DNA of 49,717 nucleotides from Bacteroidales bacterium UBA4243 (GTDB lineage: Bacteria; Bacteroidota; Bacteroidia; Bacteroidales; F082), in NCBI GenBank assembly GCA_002396205.1, contig DGXB01000065.1, forward strand, positions 1-49,717, written 5' to 3'. The position numbers and the translations under genes are program-made. Below the pieces are notes generated by a model. It was given only the letters and a program-made list of their open reading frames with translations. It was not told the origin of the DNA and searched no databases. Positions 16,293 to 23,782 of this stretch are shown here, piece after piece (within the stretch, counting starts at the first letter, position 1; each line of letters begins with the position of its first letter).

Positions 16293-16697
16293 ATGACCCA
16301 CTACCCCATAAAAATCCTCATGGCCTTTGCCTGCACCTTCGAGCCGGAGCAAGGCGACGAATTCAGCGACTGGCTGATGCGCAACGGCTATCCCGAGCTT
16401 GTCGCCCTCAGCCAAACCATACAAGGCGACACCAAAGCCAAGGACTGGTTGATGGAACACAATTTCCCCCAATTGGCCGCCATCGACAGCGTCATCGACA
16501 AGGAAGCCAAGGCCGAGGAATGGCTCGTCAGAAACCATTTTGATGTTAACCTCGCCTTCGCAAAAGCCATCAATCGCGACGACGATGCCACCGATTGGCT
16601 CGAAAAAAACGAGTTGCAAATCTTTATCGTCATTGCCGATAAGATTCGCAATTATTTGGACGACAAATACTTAAACTTCCATAAAATCCATTTTTAA
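16293..16697 (+). CDS. Small protein of four 25-residue tryptophan repeats
   Basis: A 134-residue protein I do not recognise. Tryptophans occur at residues 27, 52, 77 and 102, an exact period of 25. Each unit has the form [D/E]-W-L-x(2)-[N/H]-x-[F/Y/L]-x(4)-x-[A/S]-x(2)-I, followed by acidic and Ala residues, as in DWLMRNGYPELVALSQTI and DWLMEHNFPQLAAIDSVI. Each unit likely forms a helix pair, giving a small solenoid of the TPR or HEAT kind. No signal peptide or membrane segment is visible. The start at 16293 is chosen for the MTHYPIKIL segment, but 16320 (MAFACTF) is possible. It has its own promoter (16278) and stands alone between two other promoters. Confidence 0.7.
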   Translation: MTHYPIKILMAFACTFEPEQGDEFSDWLMRNGYPELVALSQTIQGDTKAKDWLMEHNFPQLAAIDSVIDKEAKAEEWLVRNHFDVNLAFAKAINRDDDATDWLEKNELQIFIVIADKIRNYLDDKYLNFHKIHF

Positions 16698-16738
16698 ATT
16701 GAGTTGATTTTTTTTGGCCTACATAAAAGAAAAAATCC

Positions 16739-16746
16739 TAACTTTG
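16739..16746 (+). promoter_or_regulatory. Promoter -7 element for the 16788-18903 group
   Basis: TAACTTTG is an exact TAnnTTTG match. A TTTG at 16713-16716 sits 22 bases upstream, matching the usual -33 element. The start codon of the first gene is 42 bases downstream. Confidence 0.65.
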
Positions 16747-16787
16747 CGGCCACAGAAAAGAGTAAATAATTAGAAAACCATACTACA

Positions 16788-17429
16788 ATGAAAAAAGGAT
16801 TATCCATCGTCATCAACATCGTGCTTTTTGCCGTTGTTGTGTTTTTAGCAATCCAGATTGTCAAGAGTATCCAGGCTCCCATCAAGTTCAATAGCGAACA
16901 GAAAGCCCGTGAAACCCAAGTCGTTGAACGCCTCATCGACATCCGTAACGCCGAAGTGCTCTACAAGAACGCCAACAGCAAGTACACGAACAGCTTCGAC
17001 ACGCTCATCAAGTTCTGCCAAACCGCCGAGATCCCGATTGTGAAGATCGTGCCCGACCCGACCGACACCACCTTCACCCGCACCATCAACGACACCCTCG
17101 GCTACGTCAAAGTGATGGACTCCATCAGAGCCGGACGCGAGAGCTTCAACATCAACGACATCAAATTTGTGCCTTTCGCACCCAACCACGAAAGCTTTGA
17201 GCTCGAAGCCAGCACCATCACCCGCAACGGCATCGAAATCCCCGTGTTCGAAGCCCGCACGCCTTACGAAGTCTACCTGGCCACTCCCGGCAACGACTTC
17301 AGCGAGAAGGAATGGAACCAACGCCGCGACAACGCCAAGGCCGAAAAGGAAAGCATCAACCGTTACGCCGGCCTGAAAGTCGGCTCGATGGAAGAAGCCA
17401 CCACCGACGGCAACTGGGAGAAACTCTAA
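16788..17429 (+). CDS. Membrane-anchored hypothetical protein
   Basis: A 213-residue protein with one N-terminal membrane helix (SIVINIVLFAVVVFLAIQIV, about residues 6-25), then a polar, partly helical region (SEQKARETQVVERLIDIRNAEVLY) and a mixed C-terminal domain. I recognise it only as a type seen in Bacteroidota next to DUF3822 and rsmD; no function is known to me. The helical segment after the membrane anchor superficially recalls pilin-like or PilO-like proteins, which I do not claim. Its stop is 13 bases before the DUF3822 start, and it is transcribed from the promoter at 16739, so it heads a three-gene group. Confidence 0.75.
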   Translation: MKKGLSIVINIVLFAVVVFLAIQIVKSIQAPIKFNSEQKARETQVVERLIDIRNAEVLYKNANSKYTNSFDTLIKFCQTAEIPIVKIVPDPTDTTFTRTINDTLGYVKVMDSIRAGRESFNINDIKFVPFAPNHESFELEASTITRNGIEIPVFEARTPYEVYLATPGNDFSEKEWNQRRDNAKAEKESINRYAGLKVGSMEEATTDGNWEKL

Positions 17430-17442
17430 ACCATTAGGATGA

Positions 17443-18321
17443 ATGGCGGCATCATTGAATCCTTATATCTCCACTTTCGGGGAAGAGTTTGATGCCGAGA
17501 AGTCATCGCATTACCGACTGACCATCCAATTCGCATTGGGTGGTCTTTCTTATGCCCTCCTCGACACCACGACGCAAACGCTCGTCGCCTTGGAATGCTA
17601 CCAAAGCGACCTGCTTTCGGACAGCGGCGACCTCTTCCGCACCTTGGAGCGTGCCCTCGAAGCAAAAGGATTGAACGACAAAGGCTTCGAGGCAGTGACC
17701 TGCCTCGCCGACAACCGTCTTTGCACCCTCGTCCCCAATGCCGTGTTCGACGATGACGAGAAAAACAAATACCTCGAATTCGCCTTCCAAATCCCTGAAG
17801 GCTATACCATCATCGCCGAACCAGTGAAAGCGGCAAGCTGCCACAACGTTACGGCCTGGCCCAAAGCACTGCAAGACAAACTGGCTGCCAAATGGCCCAA
17901 CGCACTGTTCACCCACACAAGCAGCGTCTTCATCGACAGTGTGATGCGATCCGAAACAGCCAACGGAGTCTTCCTTCTCGTTCGCAACCGCGACTTCGAC
18001 ATGGTCATCAAGAAGGAAGGCAAGTTGCTCTTCTTCAACAACTTCAAATTCAACACAAAAGACGATTTCGCTTATTTCATGCTGTTTGCGATGGAACAAT
18101 ATGGCCTTTCGGGCCACGACACACCCGTTTGTTTCTCGGGTCTCATCCGTCCTGCTTCGGAAATCATCGACCTTTGCGGACGCTACGTCAAAGACCTGAG
18201 CTTCGACGAATACCATCGTGAGCTGAGCGTAAGCAAAGCCTTGAAAGAAGTTCCATTTCAATACTATTACATTCATTACCAAACATTTACAAAACAAACC
18301 ATAGAACAGCGAGTCTCGTAG
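17443..18321 (+). CDS. DUF3822 family protein
   Basis: A 292-residue cytoplasmic protein resembling DUF3822, a Bacteroidota family with an actin/ASKHA-like fold suggested for relatives; its biochemical role is unknown. The usual neighbour of DUF3822 genes is rsmD, which is indeed the next gene, 30 bases downstream. The start is ATG 17443 (an out-of-frame ATG lies four bases earlier). The last five codons and the TAG stop are formed by the half repeat element at 18311-18345 (E-Q-R-V-S), so the natural C-terminus may have been changed by the repeat. Confidence 0.75.
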   Translation: MAASLNPYISTFGEEFDAEKSSHYRLTIQFALGGLSYALLDTTTQTLVALECYQSDLLSDSGDLFRTLERALEAKGLNDKGFEAVTCLADNRLCTLVPNAVFDDDEKNKYLEFAFQIPEGYTIIAEPVKAASCHNVTAWPKALQDKLAAKWPNALFTHTSSVFIDSVMRSETANGVFLLVRNRDFDMVIKKEGKLLFFNNFKFNTKDDFAYFMLFAMEQYGLSGHDTPVCFSGLIRPASEIIDLCGRYVKDLSFDEYHRELSVSKALKEVPFQYYYIHYQTFTKQTIEQRVS

Positions 18322-18345
18322 TCTCGCGTCCCAAGTCCCGTAGTC
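18311..18345. repeat. Octamer-repeat half element, copy 3 (DUF3822-rsmD gap)
   Basis: Units GTCTCGTA, GTCTCGC, GTCCCAA and GTCCCGTA plus a final GTC, corresponding to one arm of the elements at 13494 and 14591. The TAG stop of the DUF3822 gene lies inside the first unit. Confidence 0.75.
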
Positions 18346-18351
18346 AAAAAA

Positions 18352-18903
18352 ATGAGAATCATCAGAGGAAGATACCAACGTAGGCAAATCGTCGCCCCCG
18401 CCAACCTGCCCGTGCGCCCCACCACCGACATGGCCAAGGAGAGCTTGTTCAACATCATCGAGAACCACTTCGACTTCGAGGAGACCGAGGCCTTGGACCT
18501 TTTCGCCGGCACAGGCAACATCTCCTACGAATTGGTGTCGAGAGGCTGCCCGAAAGTCGTTGCCGTCGACCAGGACTTTGGCTGCGTGAAGTTCATCCGT
18601 GAGACCGCCAACAAACTCAGCATGAAGGAGTTGCTTGTCGTCCGTTCAGATGTATTCCGCTTCTTGGACAAACACCAGATGCAATACGACCTCATCTTTG
18701 CCGACCCACCCTACGACTGCGAGCACTACAACGAGCTGGTGCGTCTCGTTTTCGATCACAACCTGCTGCGCGAAGGCGGCATGTTCGTATTGGAACACGA
18801 CAAGTATCAAAGTTTTGAAGAGCACGAGCACTTCATGGAGCAAAGGCATTACGGCAAGGTAAATTTCACCTTCTTTGCGCAAACCATCGAGGAAGAGGAA
18901 TGA
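18352..18903 (+). CDS. rsmD: 16S rRNA (guanine(966)-N(2))-methyltransferase
   Basis: A 183-residue protein with all RsmD marks: MRIIRGRYQRR start, VRPTTDMAKESLFNII (residues 21-36), S-adenosylmethionine motif DLFAGTG (49-55) and catalytic DPPY (118-121, as FADPPYD). It methylates G966 of 16S rRNA in the 30S subunit. It is the third gene of the 16788-18903 group and follows DUF3822 as in other Bacteroidota. A hairpin with a T run at 18980-19015 ends the unit. Length is typical for the family. Confidence 0.95.
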   Translation: MRIIRGRYQRRQIVAPANLPVRPTTDMAKESLFNIIENHFDFEETEALDLFAGTGNISYELVSRGCPKVVAVDQDFGCVKFIRETANKLSMKELLVVRSDVFRFLDKHQMQYDLIFADPPYDCEHYNELVRLVFDHNLLREGGMFVLEHDKYQSFEEHEHFMEQRHYGKVNFTFFAQTIEEEE

Positions 18904-18979
18904 CTTCTTTTGGAAACAAAACCCACAAAACCTTTAAAACAATAATGCCGTATGGAAAGCAGCCAACGGCATGCTTTCA

Positions 18980-19015
18980 AGCGGCGACACGGTTGTGAAG
19001 CCGCTACGTTTTTTT
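18980..19015 (+). terminator. Intrinsic terminator after rsmD
   Basis: Stem AGCGGC (18980-18985) with GCCGCT (19000-19005), 14-base loop, then seven T residues from 19009. It also separates rsmD from the convergent acyltransferase gene. Confidence 0.6.
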
Positions 19016-19040
19016 GAAGTTTTGCTGGTTTTGTTCTAAA

Positions 19041-20828
19041 TCATATATACCCGAATCGTTTCCTGACAATCTCCTTCTCTTCGTCGCTGCTGTCGCGGAA
19101 GAGTGGCATCACTTCGTCTTCCGGGAAGTCGGTGAAAGTGAGGAAGAGTAGGCTGTCCAATGTGTCGTTGAAATCGGGGTCGACATTGAAACACAAGAAC
19201 TTGGCATTCAGTTTCAGGTATTTCTTATACAACGTCGGCAAACGGTATTCGCCATTGCTGAGGCGGAAGAGGAACTTGTCGAACTTATCGATGCCGTTCA
19301 TGTTGTTTTTCAGCAGCACATCGGCATCCACCTTGAGGAAATCAGGCACAAAAGGCGTCTTTGGCGTCACCTTGCCTTTCAGTTCATCCCCAACGGCATG
19401 TTTTTCGGAGACAAAACGCGCGATAAGGCTGAGATAGAACTTGGGATACCATGCACTGATGCTCACCGGCCCGATGAAATGGTTGATTTCGGGATAGCGC
19501 ACCACTACATCCGACAGGCCGCGCAAGAGCAGCATCATCGGGAGGACTTCCTTTTGGTAGTCGAGGGCGACAAACGAACGACCCAACTCGATGGTGTGTG
19601 CCAACTTGTCGGAGAACGAATCGTCGATATTCACCAAAGTGCTGATATAGAACCCTTTGACACCATATTTCGGAACAATCTCACTGCCAATGCCGAGGCG
19701 ATAGCAGCCAGCTATCCTTTGCTTGGTCGTATCCCAAAGGATCATTTGCTTGAAATGCACATCAAATTCGTCTTGGTCGAGGCTTTTTCCTGTGCCTTCT
19801 CCAATGGCTCGAAACGCTTCTTCACGCAAACGGGCAATCTCGTGCATTAAATTAGGAATATCCTCATAATCAGCCAAATAACAATCAAAATTAGCTGTTG
19901 AATACAAGAAAGCCTTGTCGCGAATGGCCTCCAATTCGGCCTGCATCAGCGACAAGTCGGTAGGCGCGTCGATTGCGACAAGATTCGACGGTTGTTGCAC
20001 CACAGTGGCAGCAGGCAGGTTGGCTTCGAGGGCATAGGAGCGGCTACGCAGGTAGGCCGCCAAGTCGGCAGGCTTTTCGTAAATCGCGACTTCAGCAGGC
20101 AGTATTGGTTTACCGATTTGCAGGTTGAAGCGTTGGTCGTGCTTGTTGGCCAATTCGCGGCAAAGTCGGGCCGTGCCCATCATAGGATGGATCTTATCGA
20201 CCGCATAAAACAGCTTCGAGTTGCGCCCTTCCCAAAACACGGGAACCACCGGCACCTTGGCGTTTTTGATGATGCGCGCGATGGAATTGCTCCACGGCAA
20301 GTCCTCGGGGTAGTCGTGGCCATGATAGCGCGACACCTCACCAGCCGGAAACACGCCCAATCCGTTGCCCGCCTCAAGATGCAAGATGGCCCCTTTGATG
20401 CCGCCCACACTGCTTTTCCATTCGGGGTTCTTCTCGAACGGGTTGACGGCGAAGAAACACTCGCTGAGGTTGGGGATGTGCGACAAGATGAAATTGGCCA
20501 TGATCTTGAAGTCGGGACGCACCTTGGCGATGGCGCTCAAGAGCATCACGCCCTCGATGCCACCAAAGGGATGGTTGCTCACCACCACAAAGCCGCCCTC
20601 CTTGGGTATGTTCTCCAACTGCGTAGGGTTGACGTCGATGGTGATGTTCATGTTCTCCAAAAGATGGTCGGCAAACTCACGGCCTTGATAATCAGCCGCG
20701 CCGTCGAACAACCTGTTGATTTTTCCAAGACCCAAAAAACCATAGGCCAGCCCCGCCACACAGGTGCCGAAGAAGCCTTTGAGGCCCAAAGCCTTTTTCA
20801 AATCCTCATTTGTTACTACTTGTCGCAT
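19041..20828 (-). CDS. Bifunctional acyltransferase for amino-acid lipids (OlsF/GlsF-like)
   Basis: A 595-residue fusion. The N-terminal half is a PlsC-like lysophospholipid acyltransferase with NHPFGGIEG (residues 85-93, the H-x-D-type motif in a spaced H-x5-E form) and FPAGEVS (160-166). The C-terminal half (about 340-530) looks like the GNAT-type N-acyltransferase of the OlsB/GlsB group. Fusions of this order are known as OlsF, making ornithine lipid, and separate glsB/glsA genes make glycine lipids in Bacteroides. Which amino acid is used here is unknown. The start is ATG 20828, about 30 bases below a TATCTTTG promoter. It is divergent from the rluE-type gene and convergent with rsmD. Confidence 0.8.
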   Translation of the reverse strand: MRQVVTNEDLKKALGLKGFFGTCVAGLAYGFLGLGKINRLFDGAADYQGREFADHLLENMNITIDVNPTQLENIPKEGGFVVVSNHPFGGIEGVMLLSAIAKVRPDFKIMANFILSHIPNLSECFFAVNPFEKNPEWKSSVGGIKGAILHLEAGNGLGVFPAGEVSRYHGHDYPEDLPWSNSIARIIKNAKVPVVPVFWEGRNSKLFYAVDKIHPMMGTARLCRELANKHDQRFNLQIGKPILPAEVAIYEKPADLAAYLRSRSYALEANLPAATVVQQPSNLVAIDAPTDLSLMQAELEAIRDKAFLYSTANFDCYLADYEDIPNLMHEIARLREEAFRAIGEGTGKSLDQDEFDVHFKQMILWDTTKQRIAGCYRLGIGSEIVPKYGVKGFYISTLVNIDDSFSDKLAHTIELGRSFVALDYQKEVLPMMLLLRGLSDVVVRYPEINHFIGPVSISAWYPKFYLSLIARFVSEKHAVGDELKGKVTPKTPFVPDFLKVDADVLLKNNMNGIDKFDKFLFRLSNGEYRLPTLYKKYLKLNAKFLCFNVDPDFNDTLDSLLFLTFTDFPEDEVMPLFRDSSDEEKEIVRKRFGYI

Positions 20829-20864
20829 GGTTAGATAGTCCGTCGAAACATGAGTTTGAAATTG

Positions 20865-20872
20865 CAAAGATA
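20865..20872 (-). promoter_or_regulatory. Promoter -7 element for the acyltransferase gene
   Basis: Reads TATCTTTG on the minus strand, an exact TAnnTTTG match, 37 bases before the chosen start codon. Confidence 0.65.
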
Positions 20873-20913
20873 CGGATTTTATCCAATAATGCGCACTCAA
20901 AGAAAATAAAATG

Positions 20914-20921
20914 TACTTTTG
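20914..20921 (+). promoter_or_regulatory. Promoter -7 element abutting the rluE start
   Basis: TACTTTTG matches TAnnTTTG and is followed by GCAGC and then ATG at 20926, leaving essentially no leader. It decides the start at 20926 over the earlier in-frame codon at 20911. Confidence 0.6.
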
Positions 20922-20925
20922 CAGC

Positions 20926-21471
20926 ATGGTCATTCTTTTCAACAAGCCTTTTGGGGTGCTCAGCCAGTTCACTCCCGAAGCCGGACATCGGGCACTCGAC
21001 GAGTTCGGTTTCCCTGCGGGCGTTTACGCCGCCGGTCGCCTCGACCACGACAGCGAAGGAGCCTTGCTCCTCACCGACGAGGGACGCCTCATCAAGAAGC
21101 TGCTCGACCCTAAGTTTGAGCATCCACGCACCTATCTCGCTCAGGTGGATGGACAAATCACGCAGGAGGCCGTCGCACAATTAATAAAAGGTGTAACCAT
21201 CAAAGGCTACCGAACCAAGCCCTGCAAAGCGCAAATCGTTGACGCGCCCGACAACCTCTGGGACCGCGTTCCGCCCATCCGTTACCGCGCCAACATCCCA
21301 ACCAGTTGGGTCCAACTGACCCTCATCGAGGGCAAGAACCGCCAGGTGCGCCACATGACCGCTGCCGTGGGCTTCCCCACGCTGCGCCTCATCCGCGTGA
21401 AGATCGGCAACATCGCATTGGGCGACTTGCAACCGGGCGAATGGCGCATCGTCGAAGAGCGCGTGATTTGA
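20926..21471 (+). CDS. rluE: 23S rRNA pseudouridine synthase, RluE/RsuA type
   Basis: A 181-residue synthase lacking an S4 domain, as expected for RluE. The catalytic motif AAGRLDHDSEGALLLT contains the essential D40. Downstream ...EGKNRQVRHMTAAVGFPTLRLIRVKIG is the usual C-terminal block. E. coli RluE makes pseudouridine 2457 in 23S rRNA; the exact target here is inferred. The start is set at ATG 20926, right after the promoter element at 20914-20921; the mRNA may be leaderless. holB begins 71 bases after the stop with its own promoter-like site. Confidence 0.85.
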   Translation: MVILFNKPFGVLSQFTPEAGHRALDEFGFPAGVYAAGRLDHDSEGALLLTDEGRLIKKLLDPKFEHPRTYLAQVDGQITQEAVAQLIKGVTIKGYRTKPCKAQIVDAPDNLWDRVPPIRYRANIPTSWVQLTLIEGKNRQVRHMTAAVGFPTLRLIRVKIGNIALGDLQPGEWRIVEERVI

Positions 21472-21480
21472 TTTTTTTCG

Positions 21481-21488
21481 TATTTTTG
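21481..21488 (+). promoter_or_regulatory. Promoter -7 element for holB
   Basis: TATTTTTG matches TAnnTTTG, 55 bases upstream of the holB start codon at 21543. No clear -33 TTTG at the expected spacing. Confidence 0.45.
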
Positions 21489-21542
21489 CCATCAGAATCC
21501 CAAGACACCAACCTGTCTTTTGTTCATCAAGCAAAAATAGCT

Positions 21543-22676
21543 ATGCAATTCAAAGACGTCATAGGGCAAAGTGCCATCAAGCAAAGGCTGATCAATAGCG
21601 TGAGGGAGAACCACGTTTCGCACGCGCAACTCTTCCTGGGGCCTACTGGAAGCGGCAAACTTCCCTTGGCCCTGGCTTACGCACAATATATCCTCTGCCC
21701 AAACCGAACCGAGACCGACAGCTGCGGCATCTGCCCCACCTGCCAGAAGATGCAGAAACTGGCCCATCCTGACCTGCATTTCGTTGTGCCAACGGCCACC
21801 ACGAAAAAGGTGAAAAGCAACCCTGAATCGGACCTCTTCATGGAAGAATGGCGCGAGTATGTCATTCAAAACCAAGGCTATGTCGACACATCGAGTTGGT
21901 ACACTTTCCTTGACGTGGAGAACAAGCAGGGCTACATGTCGGTGCGCGACGCGGCCTCGCTGCTGCGCAAGCTGAGCATGAAGTCCTACGAAGGCGAGTA
22001 CAAAATCGCCATCATCTGGATGGCCGAGAAGATGCGCGTCGACACGGCCAACAAACTGCTGAAGCTGCTTGAGGAGCCCCCCGAGAAGACCGTTTTCCTG
22101 CTCATCGCCGAAGATGCCGAAGAGCTATTGGCCACCATCAAGTCGAGGACGGTTTTGGTGAAGATTCCTGCCATCGTCCCAATGGCCATCGAGACGGCAT
22201 TGCAAATCCGTCTCGGCTGCACTGCCCAACAGGCCCACAACGCAGCCATGATTTCGGAGGGCAATTGGCTCAACGCGTGCCATTCGGTGCAGGAGTCGGA
22301 GGACAGGAAATACTTTTTCACCACCTTCCAGCAATGGATGCGCCTCTGCTTCCGAGCGGCCTATTCCGAAATCATCGACTTTTCGGCCAACATCAAGACG
22401 CTGGGGCGCGAAAAACAAAAGGAATTGCTTGACTATGGCCTGCGCATCATCCGCAACGCGCTGCTTTTCAACAACAACCTGGCCGAAATCGTCATGCTTC
22501 CCGACGACGAGAAGAAGTTCAACGCCAACTTTGCGCCTTTCGTCAACGCGGCCAACTTGGCGCAAATTGCCGACCTGTTCGAAGAAGCCATCCGCCAAAT
22601 CGAGCGCAACGGCAACGCCCAAATCATTTTTACGGACGTTAGTTTCAAGATGGTCGGATTGCTGAAAAAGAAGTAA
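21543..22676 (+). CDS. holB: DNA polymerase III subunit delta-prime
   Basis: A 377-residue AAA+ clamp-loader subunit. It has the family start FKDVIGQSAIKQRL, a Walker A-like GPTGSGKL (residues 33-40) where the usual Ser/Thr is Leu, a zinc-finger of C52, C61, C64 and C67, and LLKLLEEPPEKTVFLLIAED with the SRT sensor (KSRTVLVKIP). The altered Walker A fits delta-prime, which does not hydrolyse ATP, rather than DnaX. ATG 21543 begins the homologous region; longer in-frame extensions upstream overlap rluE and were not used. It converges with the DUF4340 gene, with two bases between stops. Confidence 0.9.
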   Translation: MQFKDVIGQSAIKQRLINSVRENHVSHAQLFLGPTGSGKLPLALAYAQYILCPNRTETDSCGICPTCQKMQKLAHPDLHFVVPTATTKKVKSNPESDLFMEEWREYVIQNQGYVDTSSWYTFLDVENKQGYMSVRDAASLLRKLSMKSYEGEYKIAIIWMAEKMRVDTANKLLKLLEEPPEKTVFLLIAEDAEELLATIKSRTVLVKIPAIVPMAIETALQIRLGCTAQQAHNAAMISEGNWLNACHSVQESEDRKYFFTTFQQWMRLCFRAAYSEIIDFSANIKTLGREKQKELLDYGLRIIRNALLFNNNLAEIVMLPDDEKKFNANFAPFVNAANLAQIADLFEEAIRQIERNGNAQIIFTDVSFKMVGLLKKK

Positions 22677-22678
22677 GG

Positions 22679-23776
22679 TCACTCCAAGACCTCGATATAG
22701 TCCATCTCATACTGGATGGGATGCCCTGCCTCGAAGTAGCGCACGTCGTGCAACACCTTGTCGAACACATAGTTCTGGATAAGAACAAAGTCGTTGCCGC
22801 CATCAATGAGGGCATACATGCGGTCGCGGTCGATGTCGCCATAGTCACCTCCCATGTCGGTCACTCCATTCAACACCAGCTTCCTAAAAGTCTTCATGTC
22901 TTGCTTGTTGCCGTCCTTGTCAGTCACAACGACGTAATGCACAAACGGCGACCCGGTAATGGAGTCGATGCGCTCTTGTGGCAAAGTGTTGGTAAACAAG
23001 GCCTCGAAGCGAAGGTCATTGAACGACGACATGAAGTTGATCACCTTCAAGGTGTCGTAAGGCAGTTCCGTGCCGTCGGCCAGGCGCGTGAGCTTGTATT
23101 GGTGCTTGCCGATGTTGTCGATGCGGAAGCTCCCCTGCGGGTCATCATTGAAGTCGATTTCGACGGATTGGATGTCGGCCATGTTCTCATTGAATACAGC
23201 ATGGTCGCGCCAGTCGTCGGGATTGGCGGTGAAGCGCGTCGTGATGAACCCACGGAAACTGGGAATATAGACAATGTAAGCCTTGTCGGCGCCTTCCTTC
23301 AGCATGAACGTGCCGCTGCTGTCCATGGTGGCGTCGCCCACGTAGAATACTTTCGTGCGCTTTTCGTGGTAGAACAGCTTAACCTTGTCGAAAAGGTTGA
23401 TGCGGGGCACCATTTGGTACACCTCCACCTTGGTGCTTTGCGAAGCCAACTGCTTGACGATATTGTCGTGACTGGCCACGGATACGGGCATCTTGATGCG
23501 AATCTTGTATAATGTGGTCAACAGGTAATTCACCTGTTTGCTGTGTGCCTTATAGGTACCGTTGAGTGTCCAGCCATCCTCGTGGCGTTCGAGCAGCGAC
23601 TCGCGTTCCCTGCGGTCGGCCAAATAGATTTTGGTGACCGAGGCGGTGTCCCACACTTGGAAGTCGGACGACTCGCCCTGAATCGTCGAAAGGTAGCGGT
23701 TGTTCCAAATCAAAACGCCGGCGATGACGACCAAAATGGCAGTGATAATAATGGTGATGCGGTTATTTCTCTTCAT
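22679..23776 (-). CDS. DUF4340-like protein of the gldFG operon
   Basis: A 365-residue protein with one N-terminal membrane helix (ITIIITAILVVIAGVLIW) and a large extracytoplasmic domain. The first part (VTKIYLADRRERESLLERHEDGWTLNG) resembles DUF4340, a repeat domain found next to ABC-2 type transporters of the gliding/auxiliary class. It follows gldG with six bases between them and is read in the same direction, so it should form a complex with, or assist, GldF/GldG. Biochemical role unknown. It converges with holB. Confidence 0.75.
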   Translation of the reverse strand: MKRNNRITIIITAILVVIAGVLIWNNRYLSTIQGESSDFQVWDTASVTKIYLADRRERESLLERHEDGWTLNGTYKAHSKQVNYLLTTLYKIRIKMPVSVASHDNIVKQLASQSTKVEVYQMVPRINLFDKVKLFYHEKRTKVFYVGDATMDSSGTFMLKEGADKAYIVYIPSFRGFITTRFTANPDDWRDHAVFNENMADIQSVEIDFNDDPQGSFRIDNIGKHQYKLTRLADGTELPYDTLKVINFMSSFNDLRFEALFTNTLPQERIDSITGSPFVHYVVVTDKDGNKQDMKTFRKLVLNGVTDMGGDYGDIDRDRMYALIDGGNDFVLIQNYVFDKVLHDVRYFEAGHPIQYEMDYIEVLE

Positions 23777-23782
23777 GACGAA

